DNA of 33,183 nt from an uncultured Lachnospiraceae bacterium (GCA_947629385.1 CANRDO010000029.1:1-33183); one strand, 5' to 3'. Shown: positions 7,097 to 14,800, counted from the first letter of the stretch. Made by a program: numbers and translations. Notes: generated by a model from the letters alone, not told the origin.

Positions 7097-8563
7097 TTAT
7101 TTCTTGCGGAAACCACGAAACAGGCGTGGTCCGGCGATCTGCTCCTCAAGGCTGTCAAGCTTTTTCAGGGTACGTTCGAGAAGCTCGGCCGTATCGGGGT
7201 TCTCAGCGGCAAGCGCCTGCGAGACCTCGGCGTCCTGCTGACGCTTCTGAATATCCTGCAGCCGGGACGAAATGTCCGCGAGCTCCTGCTGCATTTCCCG
7301 AGAGGACTGTACCGGCCCCATACTCGCGATCTCATCGGAGTAGCCCTGAAGCGTCTGACTATTTTTCTCCCAGACTTCGGAGAACTTCTCAATGGACTGA
7401 TACATGAAACGGATATATTCCTGATAGGTCGACTTCTGCTCTTCGTTGATGCGAAGCGCCTCGCGCTGTGCCTGCGCAAGCTGGTCGAGCGCCTGCGAAT
7501 TGTATTCGCCGGTGCGGGTCAGATCTTCCTGCAAAGAGGAGAACGCCTGCTGCATGCGCGAGATCGAGCGATCCATGAATTCCATATAATTGCTCTGAGC
7601 CTTTTCGAGCTCAGAGACACTCTTGCCGATCCGGGAGAAATCCTCGGTGAGATCCTGTCGCATCTGTCCCATCACAGATTCGCACACCTGCGCCATGACT
7701 TGCGCCTGGTTCTGTGTAAACGTGTCGACGATGTGGTTGATCCCGTTTGTCATACGTCCGAACGCCGGCGTGATGACCTGCTCAAAGCTCTTGGTCATCT
7801 GCTCGACGAAAATACCGGTCAGCTCCTGCGTCATCTCCTCGCGGTCTTTCTGCTTTTGGAGCATGCGCGACAGCGAGTCGATCTCGTAGGGCGGACGGAC
7901 ATTCAGATAGTAGGTGTCCAGAAATTCCTCCGTCAGCGCGGAAAGATTCGCGAATTCACTGCGCAGGTCGAAAGAGTAGGCCAGCGACAGGGAGATGCCG
8001 TAGATCGACGTGATGAAGGCGACCTTGATGCCGTTGATCAGGGGCGATACCGAACCTGCCATCTGCTCGTAGCCGGAGGGATCAAACTCGCGCAGTCCCA
8101 TCACGAGGCCGACGAACGTACCGAGAATGCCGAGACTTGTCAGGATATCCGGAACCAGTTCGAGAATGCCGCGACGCACGTAATTCTCAATTGCCTCCTC
8201 GTTGATAAAATTTCGGATATCACAGGAGGAGTCTGAATTGAGCTTGACCATGCGGCGGTACTGCTGATAGCAGTCGTCCAGAAAACGATTCTGGAACAGC
8301 GGATAACCGCCGGAGAGCACCGCGCCGTTTTCGGCGGCGTCTTTGATCGTTTCGATGCCGCGCCGCAGACCTTTGCAGATACGCATCAGCCGGAATATGC
8401 CGAAGGAGACTGCCGCGAGGACCATGAGAAGCATCACGACGAGAAAAGCGAGATTGAACATGAGCGTTCCCTGGTCTACGTCCCGGCTGATGTATGTGAT
8501 GAAGGCGCAGATGCCGACCGAGAGCACGGCGGCCAGAACAGAAATAAATCTTCGCGTGTACAA
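7097..8563 (-). CDS. MotA/TolQ/ExbB-family channel protein, ZorA-like with long coiled-coil tail
   Basis: A 488-residue membrane protein. Hydrophobic helices lie at about 7-25, 35-60, 136-158 and 180-198; the third contains LTSLGILGTFVGLVMGL, typical of MotA/TolQ/ExbB channels. From about residue 225 to 475 the protein is almost entirely charged and helical, a long cytoplasmic coiled-coil tail rich in Q, E and R, ending in a basic FRGFRKK. Flagellar MotA and ExbB lack such a tail; Zorya ZorA has one. The start is a TTG at 8563 with AAGGGGG seven bases upstream; the next methionine (residue 35) would delete the first helix. It is co-oriented with the MotB/OmpA-type gene downstream, its likely partner. 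Function is unknown: no flagellar, Ton, Tol or defence gene is adjacent. Confidence 0.82.
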   Translation of the reverse strand: MYTRRFISVLAAVLSVGICAFITYISRDVDQGTLMFNLAFLVVMLLMVLAAVSFGIFRLMRICKGLRRGIETIKDAAENGAVLSGGYPLFQNRFLDDCYQQYRRMVKLNSDSSCDIRNFINEEAIENYVRRGILELVPDILTSLGILGTFVGLVMGLREFDPSGYEQMAGSVSPLINGIKVAFITSIYGISLSLAYSFDLRSEFANLSALTEEFLDTYYLNVRPPYEIDSLSRMLQKQKDREEMTQELTGIFVEQMTKSFEQVITPAFGRMTNGINHIVDTFTQNQAQVMAQVCESVMGQMRQDLTEDFSRIGKSVSELEKAQSNYMEFMDRSISRMQQAFSSLQEDLTRTGEYNSQALDQLAQAQREALRINEEQKSTYQEYIRFMYQSIEKFSEVWEKNSQTLQGYSDEIASMGPVQSSREMQQELADISSRLQDIQKRQQDAEVSQALAAENPDTAELLERTLKKLDSLEEQIAGPRLFRGFRKK

Positions 8564-8613
8564 TAGGATACCCCCTTATCTTATTATAGTAAAAATAACG
8601 TATATATATGTTT

Positions 8614-8642
8614 ATTATAAAAAAGAATGAGCTATGAGTAAA
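8614..8642 (-). promoter_or_regulatory. Predicted promoter of the ZorAB-like unit
   Basis: On the minus strand TTTACT (8642-8637) and TATAAT (8619-8614) are 17 bases apart, about 50 bases before the TTG start at 8563. A second TATAAT (8588-8583) lies closer but lacks a good -35. The 195-base gap is very AT-rich and shared with the divergent malic enzyme promoter. Confidence 0.5.
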
Positions 8643-8684
8643 GTATTTTAAAAAAGTTTAAGAAAGATTAAGAAAAAAGTTTCT

Positions 8685-8714
8685 TGTTGACGAAGACGGA
8701 AATTGCAGTAAAAT
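8685..8714 (+). promoter_or_regulatory. Predicted promoter of the malic enzyme gene
   Basis: TAAAAT (8709-8714) is preceded by either TTGTTG (8685-8690, 18-base spacer) or TTGACG (8688-8693, 15-base spacer). Transcription would start near 8721, which argues against translation from the ATG at 8720. Confidence 0.5.
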
Positions 8715-8758
8715 AGAAAATGGCATGTGAAAATAAGACAATGCGGGAGGATGAGACT

Positions 8759-9931
8759 TTGGATTACGCAAAGGAATCACTGAGACTTCACTACGAATGG
8801 AAGGGCAAGCTTGAGATGACGGCGAGAGCGTCCGTGGGGGACAGGGAGGCTCTGTCGCTTGCGTATACGCCGGGAGTCGCGCAGCCGTGTCTGGAGATCC
8901 AGAAGGACGTCGGCAAGAGCTATGAGCTGACACGCCGCTGGAACACGGTGGCGGTTGTGACGGACGGCACGGCAGTGCTTGGCCTGGGCGATATCGGACC
9001 GGAAGCGGGTATGCCCGTGATGGAGGGCAAGTGTGTGCTGTTCAAAGAATTCGGAGGCGTCGACGCGATTCCACTGTGCGTGCGCAGCAAGAGTGTGGAC
9101 GATATCGTAAATACGGTAGCGCTGCTTGCGGGCAGCTTCGGCGGCGTAAATCTGGAGGACATCAGCGCGCCGCGCTGTTTTGAGATCGAGCGGAGGCTGA
9201 AGGAGCGCTGCGATATTCCCGTCTTTCACGACGATCAGCACGGCACGGCGGTCATCACGCTGGCCGGACTGATCAATGCGCTCAAACTCGTAGGAAAAAA
9301 GATCGGCGAGGTGAAGATCGTGACGAGCGGAGCCGGTGCGGCCGGAATCGCGATCATCCGTCTGCTGATGAGCATGGGATTGAAGAATGTGATCATGACG
9401 GACCGGGCCGGTGCGATCTATGAAGGGCGCGAAAACCTGAATCCGATCAAGCAGGAGATGGCGAAGATCACGAACAGAAACTGTGAAAAGGGTACGCTTG
9501 CAGAGGTTATAAGGGGCGCGGACGTGTTTATCGGCGTGTCGGCTCCCGGTACGCTGACCAAGGAAATGGTGCGATCGATGGCAAAGGATCCGGTTATTTT
9601 TGCCTGCGCGAACCCGACGCCTGAGATCTTTCCGGAGGAGGCGAAGGCGGGAGGAGCCGCCGTCGTGTCGACCGGGCGCAGCGATTACCCGAATCAGGTC
9701 AACAATGTTCTGGCGTTCCCGGGAATCTTTCGCGGCGCGCTGGACGTGAGGGCCTCCGATATCAACGATGAGATGAAGATTGCGGCGGCGTACGCGCTGG
9801 CCGGGCTTGTCGGCGCGGAGGAGCTGAGCGCGGACTATATTCTGCCGGCGGCGTTTGATCCGCGTGTGAAGGACGCGGTGGCGGAGGCAGTTGCGGAGGC
9901 TGCGAGAAAGAGCGGCGTGGCGCGGATCTGA
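8759..9931 (+). CDS. Malic enzyme (NAD(P)-dependent, oxaloacetate-decarboxylating)
   Basis: A cytoplasmic enzyme that converts malate to pyruvate, CO2 and NAD(P)H. With the TTG start it has 390 residues, the usual length of the short bacterial class. Visible motifs: YTPGVAQPC (36-44), the catalytic lysine region MEGKCVLFKEFGG (88-100), FHDDQHGTAV (156-165) for metal and substrate, and the Rossmann loop GAGAAGIA (191-198). In-frame ATGs at 8720 and 8741 exist, but the first sits at the predicted transcription start without a Shine-Dalgarno, while TTG 8759 has GGGAGG (8745-8750) at ideal distance and gives the family's normal N-terminus (MDYAKESLRLHYEWKGKLE). Cofactor preference cannot be read. 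It supplies pyruvate and reductant to the same metabolism as the hydrogenase and carboxyltransferases here. Confidence 0.93.
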   Translation: MDYAKESLRLHYEWKGKLEMTARASVGDREALSLAYTPGVAQPCLEIQKDVGKSYELTRRWNTVAVVTDGTAVLGLGDIGPEAGMPVMEGKCVLFKEFGGVDAIPLCVRSKSVDDIVNTVALLAGSFGGVNLEDISAPRCFEIERRLKERCDIPVFHDDQHGTAVITLAGLINALKLVGKKIGEVKIVTSGAGAAGIAIIRLLMSMGLKNVIMTDRAGAIYEGRENLNPIKQEMAKITNRNCEKGTLAEVIRGADVFIGVSAPGTLTKEMVRSMAKDPVIFACANPTPEIFPEEAKAGGAAVVSTGRSDYPNQVNNVLAFPGIFRGALDVRASDINDEMKIAAAYALAGLVGAEELSADYILPAAFDPRVKDAVAEAVAEAARKSGVARI

Positions 9932-10027
9932 AGCGAAAGATCTTCTTCTGCCGGAAAAACTGCCTGACAGGAAAACAGGGATTTGAGTTTACGGTCCGGA
10001 ATGAACCGGATGAAGAGGGAAAAGACA

Positions 10028-10246
10028 GTGTTTGGGAAAAAGAAAGCGAAATCGGAACAGAAGACATTTGACGCGGCGCGCTATAAGCCGGTGCTGCGCT
10101 GCAGCATCTGCAACGGCGAACAGGTAGCGGGATTTAAGAATCTGGAGACCGGAAAGTTCGAGGAAGCCGCACTGATCCGAAACGGACAGGAGCTGGCAGA
10201 CTTTCTGGCGCAGTACGGGCTGGAGAGAATCGACAAGGAATATTGA
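10028..10246 (+). CDS. Small protein of unknown function with CSIC motif
   Basis: A 72-residue soluble protein that I do not recognise. It starts at a GTG (10028) preceded by GAGGG at 10015-10019; the frame is open upstream with an ATG at 10001 that has a poorer context. The N-terminus is basic (MFGKKKAKSEQ). The middle carries RCSICNGEQVAGFKNLETGKF, with a C-x-x-C pair that might bind metal or form a disulfide, and the C-terminus is acidic (ADFLAQYGLERIDKEY). It lies about 95 bases after the malic enzyme gene and 43 before a DUF362 gene, in the same direction, so the three may be co-transcribed. Confidence 0.7.
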   Translation: MFGKKKAKSEQKTFDAARYKPVLRCSICNGEQVAGFKNLETGKFEEAALIRNGQELADFLAQYGLERIDKEY

Positions 10247-10289
10247 TGTAAGGCTGCCGGATGGAGAAAAGAAGAGCGAGGACTACAGT

Positions 10290-11540
10290 ATGGAACGAAA
10301 CCAGATTTTGAAGATTTACGGCACGGACTATAAGCAGATGACGAAAATTCTGCTTGCAGAGGCGGATCTGGCCGCGCACATCGCCGGCCGGGACAGCCGA
10401 ATCGCGCTCAAGCCGAATCTTGTGTCCGCGTCCGAGCCCTCGTATGGCGCGACGACGCATCCCGAGGTGCTTGCTGGGATCATAGAGTACCTGCAGGAAA
10501 AGGGATTCCGGAATATTACGCTTATGGAAAGCTCTTGGGTGGGCGGGAAGACGATGGACGCGTTTCGGGTCTGTGGGTATGACGCGTTGGTTGAGCGGTA
10601 CGGAGTACGTTTTATTGACGCGCAGAAGGAGCGGTCGCACAGTGTGGACTGCGCCGGGCTGAAGCTGAATCTCTGCGACTGCGTGGACGATGTCGATTTC
10701 CTGATCAATGTCCCGGTGCTGAAGGGGCACTGTCAGACAAAGATCACCTGCGCCCTGAAGAACATGAAGGGGCTGATCCCGAACTCGGAGAAGCGGCGCT
10801 TTCACACGATGGGACTGCATAAGCCAATCGCGCATCTGAACGTGGGAATCCGTCAGGACTTCATTGTTGTGGACCATATCTGCGGTGACCTGGATTTTGA
10901 AGACGGAGGAAACCCTGTCGTGCGCAACTGCGTGATGGCGGCCTGCGATCCGGTGCTTGTGGATGCATATGTCTGCAGGCTGCAGCATTATGAGGTTGAC
11001 GAGGTCCCGTATGTGCGGCTGGCGGAGCGGCTCGGCGTCGGCAGCGCGGATCTGTCGAAAGCGGAGATCCTTACCTGCGACGGCGGTGTGGGTCAGGAGC
11101 CTTCGGACGAGCCAAAGGAGATGCGGGGGAATCCATTTGGCGTCGGCAATGCGGGGCGAGGGCCTTCGGATATCTCCAATGTAGGGAACGGAGAAGCTGG
11201 AGTCGCGTGTAAGCCGCATTTCCGGCAGCAGGGTTTTATGGAGGATGAGGATCTGCCGCGTCCCCGCAGGATCGTGGGATTGAGTGATTCCGTGGAGGAG
11301 ATCGAGTCCTGCAGCGCGTGCTACGGCTATCTGATGCCTGCGCTTGATCGGCTCAGAGACGAGGGCTTGCTGGATCTGCTGGATGAGAAGATCTGTATAG
11401 GGCAGGGTTATCAGGGCAAGACAGGCAGGATCGGGATCGGGAGGTGCACGAGCGGATTCGAATACAATGTCAAAGGCTGCCCGCCGACCGAGCAGCAGAT
11501 CTATGATTTTCTGAAGGGATATCTGACCGGCAGATCGTAG
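10290..11540 (+). CDS. DUF362 family protein
   Basis: A 416-residue protein whose N-terminal part matches the DUF362 family (function not established; often annotated as iron-sulfur-associated). Recognisable segments: ALKPNLVSASEP (39-50), the motif region around NVPVLKGHCQTKITCALKNMKGL (140-162, given here only as a family signature span), and ACDPVLVDAY (218-227). Residues 265-305 form a Gly/Pro/Asn-rich stretch that looks like an inserted linker. The C-terminal 110 residues carry cysteines in CSACYGYL (341-348), GRCTSGF (385-390) and KGCPPTE (396-401), compatible with a cluster or metal site, though not a standard ferredoxin pattern. The start ATG has only a weak GAGGA upstream. No signal peptide is seen. 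Confidence 0.82.
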   Translation: MERNQILKIYGTDYKQMTKILLAEADLAAHIAGRDSRIALKPNLVSASEPSYGATTHPEVLAGIIEYLQEKGFRNITLMESSWVGGKTMDAFRVCGYDALVERYGVRFIDAQKERSHSVDCAGLKLNLCDCVDDVDFLINVPVLKGHCQTKITCALKNMKGLIPNSEKRRFHTMGLHKPIAHLNVGIRQDFIVVDHICGDLDFEDGGNPVVRNCVMAACDPVLVDAYVCRLQHYEVDEVPYVRLAERLGVGSADLSKAEILTCDGGVGQEPSDEPKEMRGNPFGVGNAGRGPSDISNVGNGEAGVACKPHFRQQGFMEDEDLPRPRRIVGLSDSVEEIESCSACYGYLMPALDRLRDEGLLDLLDEKICIGQGYQGKTGRIGIGRCTSGFEYNVKGCPPTEQQIYDFLKGYLTGRS

Positions 11541-11556
11541 AGAATCTCTGTTTTTT

Positions 11557-11586
11557 GTTATATCCGGTTTGACGCGCACATACAAT
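11557..11586 (+). promoter_or_regulatory. Sigma-E-like sporulation promoter ahead of spoIIM-like gene
   Basis: GTTATATC (11557-11564) and CATACAAT (11579-11586) are 14 bases apart, close to the mother-cell sigma-E consensus (ATATT-type -35, 14-15 bases, CATACANT -10). No good sigma-A promoter was found in the 132-base gap. The match was made by eye and is not statistically tested. Confidence 0.5.
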
Positions 11587-11672
11587 AGGACAAAGCTTGT
11601 ATGGAAACGCGGCAAAAGGACTTCCCGGCGCTTTGACAGCGGGGAAAGCCGTGTCTGTGGAGCGTCTGTTTT

Positions 11673-12260
11673 ATGAGAAGCACATATTGGAAAGCGGCGG
11701 TTGCGCTGTTCCTTATGGTGGGACTCTTGGCCGGGGCAGCCCTGCCTGAGCTGCTGCGCATGGGCAGCGGAACCTACGCGGGTTTTCTGAGTCTTTACAG
11801 CTTTCAGAAGTATGAACAAAGCGCCATATCTGCAGCGGATATACTGCCGTATATCACTGCGGGCCGGCTGAAGACTTTGCTTTTCCTCTGGATGAGCGGC
11901 TATACGGCAGCAGGACTGCTGTTTCATCTTATGTATGCGTGGTGGCTGGCGGTATCAGCGGGAATGTTGCTGGCGCTCTTCCTGCTGCGGGACGGATACG
12001 AAGGGATCCTGCTGTTTCTCTGCTGTCTTTTTCCGCAGTGGCTTCTGTACGGGGCGATGTGGCAGAGAGAGGTTCGGTTTTTGATGCGTCGCTGGCGCAG
12101 AAGCGCGGCCGGGCTGATGGGAATCGAAAGCCGTGCGGGAGAGTATCGCAGAGATCTCGCAGACTTGGCCGGGATGGTCGGCCTGTGTCTGCTCGGCTGT
12201 GGGGCGGAGGCTTTTCTCGGTACCTGGACGCTGAAAATTTTTTTAAAATTTTTTCTTTAG
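11673..12260 (+). CDS. spoIIM: Stage II sporulation protein M-like membrane protein
   Basis: A 195-residue polytopic membrane protein with about five hydrophobic helices (roughly 8-28, 70-88, 90-106, 110-130 and 165-183) separated by basic loops (RFLMRRWRRS near 135-144). Overall similarity to SpoIIM is not obvious in any single motif. The call rests on length (Bacillus SpoIIM is just over 200 residues), topology, the position immediately before xerD, which is a conserved clostridial arrangement, and a sigma-E-like promoter 90-115 bases upstream. SpoIIM works with SpoIID and SpoIIP in peptidoglycan remodelling during engulfment. The Shine-Dalgarno is weak (TGGAG). If the call is wrong it is a membrane protein of unknown function. 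Confidence 0.6.
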   Translation: MRSTYWKAAVALFLMVGLLAGAALPELLRMGSGTYAGFLSLYSFQKYEQSAISAADILPYITAGRLKTLLFLWMSGYTAAGLLFHLMYAWWLAVSAGMLLALFLLRDGYEGILLFLCCLFPQWLLYGAMWQREVRFLMRRWRRSAAGLMGIESRAGEYRRDLADLAGMVGLCLLGCGAEAFLGTWTLKIFLKFFL

Positions 12261-12311
12261 GATTTTTACAACATCTGGTTGCCGATTTGGCAGTCTGGAA
12301 CGATATCTTGT

Positions 12312-12347
12312 AAAATGCCGCAATATAAGGACTTTGCGGCATTTTTT
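12312..12347 (+). terminator. Terminator after the spoIIM-like gene
   Basis: AAAATGCCGCAA (12312-12323) pairs with TTGCGGCATTTT (12334-12345) around a 10-base loop, followed by a T-run to 12347. It separates the spoIIM-like gene from xerD, which has its own promoter just beyond. Confidence 0.88.
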
Positions 12348-12362
12348 GAGCAAAAATTATCA

Positions 12363-12391
12363 TTGATTTTGCGAAAATTTGTGAGTATAAT
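12363..12391 (+). promoter_or_regulatory. Predicted sigma-A promoter of xerD, with structured leader
   Basis: TTGATT (12363-12368) and a perfect TATAAT (12386-12391) are 17 bases apart. The leader of about 95 bases can form a small hairpin, CAGGA (12423-12427) with TCCTG (12437-12441); the same TCCTG could pair instead with CAGGG at 12457-12461. No known riboswitch class was recognised. Confidence 0.65.
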
Positions 12392-12493
12392 TGGTGTTAA
12401 TCGATTGATAAGGGCCGTGGGTCAGGAGTGGGGTAATCCTGTCCCGAACACAAGATCAGGGGGAGATTTTGCAAGGCAAGGAGTTATTTGGGT

Positions 12494-13378
12494 ATGGGAA
12501 TTGAGCTACCCCTGTTTATCGATTATTTGAAGGAGACAAGGAATGCTTCTGAGAGCACGGTGAGTTCTTATCAGCGAGATCTGAGAAAGTTGAACGACTA
12601 TCTGCTTGAGCATGGGATCGAGGACGTACACGATGTGACTGCGACGAACCTGAATTCCTATGTGCTCTATCTGGAAAAGCAGGGACTGTCGAGCGCGACG
12701 GTCTCTCGCAGCGTTGCTTCCATGAAAGCATTTTTCCACTATGCATGCCACAACCGACAGATTGACCAGGATCCGACCGAGAAGATCAAAGCGCCGCATA
12801 TTGAGAAGAAGGCGCCCGGTATTTTGAGCGTGGAGGAGACTGCGCGGCTTTTGGAGCAGCCATCCGGTGCAAGCCCAAAGGAGCGCAGAGACCGCGCGAT
12901 GCTGGAGCTTCTCTATGCGACCGGCATGCGCGTCAGCGAGTTGATTTCCGTGAAGCTTGAGGATGTTCAGCTTGCGTTGGAATATGTGGTCTGCCATGAC
13001 GCGGACAAGGAGAGGGTGATCCCGTTCGGCGAGCAGGCCAGGCAGGCGCTTGAGCTGTATCTGCGCGAGAGCAGGGCTGTGCTGCTGAAAGGACAGGAGA
13101 GCGAGTACCTGTTTGTGAACTGCTCCGGCAGGCCGATGAGTCGGCAGGGCTTTTGGAAGCTGATTAAGTCCTATGCGGCGAAGGCCGGCATTACTGCGGA
13201 CATCACACCGCATACGCTGCGCCACTCATTTGCCGTACATCTTCTTCAGAATGGGGCGGATTTGAAGTCTGTTCAGGAGATGATGGGACATGCCGATATT
13301 GCGACGACTCAGATGTATCTGCACATGGGCGCGGAGCGGCTGAGAAATGTCTACAGCGCAACGCATCCGAGGCGGTGA
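12494..13378 (+). CDS. xerD: Tyrosine recombinase XerD
   Basis: A 294-residue site-specific recombinase of the XerC/XerD type, which resolves chromosome dimers at dif. The N-terminal core-binding SAM-like domain spans about 1-90 and the catalytic domain 105-294. All catalytic residues are visible: Arg146 (ATGMRVSEL), Lys172, His240 and Arg243 (HTLRHSFA), His266 (GHADI) and the nucleophile Tyr275 (TTQMYLHM). Length and even motif spacing are those of housekeeping Xer rather than phage integrases. A TTG at 12488 is also in frame, but the ATG at 12494 has AAGGAG (12478-12483) at better distance. Its place after a spoIIM-like gene supports XerD over XerC; no dif site was identified here. Confidence 0.92.
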   Translation: MGIELPLFIDYLKETRNASESTVSSYQRDLRKLNDYLLEHGIEDVHDVTATNLNSYVLYLEKQGLSSATVSRSVASMKAFFHYACHNRQIDQDPTEKIKAPHIEKKAPGILSVEETARLLEQPSGASPKERRDRAMLELLYATGMRVSELISVKLEDVQLALEYVVCHDADKERVIPFGEQARQALELYLRESRAVLLKGQESEYLFVNCSGRPMSRQGFWKLIKSYAAKAGITADITPHTLRHSFAVHLLQNGADLKSVQEMMGHADIATTQMYLHMGAERLRNVYSATHPRR

Positions 13379-13437
13379 GAGGCGGACGTGCTTTCAAAAT
13401 CTGATCCTAGCGATTGCCTATATTAATTGTTACGGAT

Positions 13438-13505
13438 GAAAAAAGTCCTCCGGGGAGCAGCAGAGATAAGTGCAAGCTCCTGCGGAGGACTATTTTGTGA
13501 AATCG
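13438..13505. terminator. Bidirectional terminator between xerD and DAHP synthase
   Basis: AGTCCTCCG (13444-13452) pairs with CGGAGGACT (13493-13501) and, inside, GGAGC (13454-13458) with GCTCC (13486-13490). A run of A precedes the left arm and ATTTT follows the right arm, so the hairpin can end transcription of both convergent genes, more strongly for the minus-strand one. Confidence 0.85.
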
Positions 13506-13508
13506 GAC

Positions 13509-14543
13509 TCAGCAATCCCGATAGATATCGTAGATCAGCGCTTCGGATTTTTCCCAGCCGAGACAGGGATCGGTGATGGACTTGCCGTAGACGTGGCAGT
13601 CTGAGCTGACAGGCTGCGAGCCGTCCTCGATATAGCTCTCGATCATGAAGCCCTTGACAAGCTTCTTGAGATCCGGGTTGTAATTGCGGCTGTGCAGTAC
13701 CTCCTTGGCGATGCGAATCTGTTCCAGATACTGCTTGCCGGAGTTCGCGTGGTTCGTGTCGATGATCGCAGCCGGATTCTTCAGGTCTCTCTGCCGGTAC
13801 ATGTCGAGCAGGAGCTTCAGGTCTTCGTAGTGATAGTTCGGGATTGAGTTGCCGTGCTTGTTGGTCGCGCCGCGCAGAACGACATGTGCAAGCTCATTGC
13901 CGTCCGTGTTCACATCCCAGCCACGATAGATGAAATTGTGCTTCGCCTGCGCCGCCACGACGGAATTCAGCATGACGGAGAGATCACCGCTCGTCGGGTT
14001 CTTCATGCCGGCCGGCACGTCCATGCCGCTGACCGTCATGCGGTGGTGCTGGTCCTCGACGGAGCGTGCGCCGATCGCCACATAGGAGAGCAGGTCGTCC
14101 AGATAGCGCCAGTTCTCCGGGTAGAGCATCTCGTCGGCTGCCGTCAGGCCGGTCTCCTCGATCGCGGCCGCATGCAGCTTTCGCATGGCGACGATACCGG
14201 CGAACACGTCCGGCTTCTTCTCCGGGTCGGGCTGATGCATCAGACCCTTGTACCCCTCGCCGGTCGTCCGCGGCTTGTTCGTGTAGATGCGCGGGATCAG
14301 GATCAGACGGTCGCCGACCTTGTCCTGCACCTTCGCCAGACGCTGCAGATAGTCCATGACCGCGTCTATATCGTCCGCCGAACACGGCCCGATGATCAGG
14401 ATGAACTTGTCCGATTTGCCGGTGAAGACGTCGCGAATCTCGGCGTCTCTTTCTTTCTTGATGGAGATTACCTTCTCAGGGAGCGGATATTGTTTCTTGA
14501 CCTCCGCCGGGATCAGAAGCTTTTTCACAAAATTTATAGCCAT
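13509..14543 (-). CDS. aroF: 3-deoxy-7-phosphoheptulonate synthase (DAHP synthase, class I)
   Basis: A 344-residue cytoplasmic enzyme that joins phosphoenolpyruvate and erythrose 4-phosphate, the first step of aromatic amino acid synthesis. It belongs to the AroF/AroG/AroH class: ILIIGPCSADD (about 48-58), RIYTNKPRTTGEGYKGL split around the PEP-binding region (about 84-100), MKNPTSGD (about 204-211), RGWDVNTDGN, and IDTNHANSGK (about 262-271) with metal-binding His. The C-terminal half ends GFMIESYIEDGSQP and GKSITDPCLGW as usual. The ATG at 14543 has GAGG seven bases upstream. The gene stands alone; which amino acid inhibits it cannot be judged from sequence by eye. Confidence 0.95.
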   Translation of the reverse strand: MAINFVKKLLIPAEVKKQYPLPEKVISIKKERDAEIRDVFTGKSDKFILIIGPCSADDIDAVMDYLQRLAKVQDKVGDRLILIPRIYTNKPRTTGEGYKGLMHQPDPEKKPDVFAGIVAMRKLHAAAIEETGLTAADEMLYPENWRYLDDLLSYVAIGARSVEDQHHRMTVSGMDVPAGMKNPTSGDLSVMLNSVVAAQAKHNFIYRGWDVNTDGNELAHVVLRGATNKHGNSIPNYHYEDLKLLLDMYRQRDLKNPAAIIDTNHANSGKQYLEQIRIAKEVLHSRNYNPDLKKLVKGFMIESYIEDGSQPVSSDCHVYGKSITDPCLGWEKSEALIYDIYRDC

Positions 14544-14663
14544 CTCTATACCTCGATCTTTTTATAGTTTTCCCGGACGCAGCAGATATGTTGTGCCGAA
14601 ACGTCTGTCTGTGCGGAAGCCTTGACATAATAGGCAGCAGAGCATCTGCACATAACAATGCAC

Positions 14664-14692
14664 ATTATAATATAAAAGAAAGAAAATGTCGA
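14664..14692 (-). promoter_or_regulatory. Predicted promoter of the DAHP synthase gene
   Basis: On the minus strand TCGACA (14692-14687) and a perfect TATAAT (14669-14664) are 17 bases apart. The leader would be about 114 bases, with a small hairpin GCAGA/TCTGC near 14639-14651. I saw no T-box or terminator in it. Confidence 0.6.
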
Positions 14693-14705
14693 CAGAATTT
14701 TTAGG

Positions 14706-14734
14706 TTTCCATTTTAGAGTCCATGTGCTATACT
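14706..14734 (+). promoter_or_regulatory. Possible promoter of the sirohaem dehydrogenase-rnhA unit
   Basis: TATACT (14729-14734) is a good -10; TTTCCA (14706-14711), 17 bases before it, is a weak -35. A weak -35 next to an inverted repeat would suit an activated or repressed promoter. Confidence 0.4.
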
Positions 14735-14745
14735 ATCCGCGGAAG

Positions 14746-14773
14746 TCATGTGTCTTGGAGGTATGACACATGA
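14746..14773 (+). promoter_or_regulatory. Nine-base perfect inverted repeat in the leader
   Basis: TCATGTGTC (14746-14754) and GACACATGA (14765-14773) are perfect inverted copies around TTGGAGGTAT. The site begins just after the predicted transcription start, so it could be a repressor operator or an RNA hairpin that presents GGAGG in its loop. Confidence 0.5.
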
Positions 14774-14800
14774 AACTGACGGTTGAATGGAGAGAACTAC

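Noticed and set aside
5988..8563. A complete Zorya defence system
   Set aside because: ZorA- and ZorB-like genes are present, but the flanking genes on both sides are hydrogenase and malic enzyme; no helicase, ZorC or HNH effector is encoded.
8720..8758. ATG at 8720 or 8741 as the malic enzyme start
   Set aside because: The first coincides with the predicted transcription start and has no Shine-Dalgarno; the second's would lie in the upstream AT-rich run. TTG 8759 has both spacing and family-length support.
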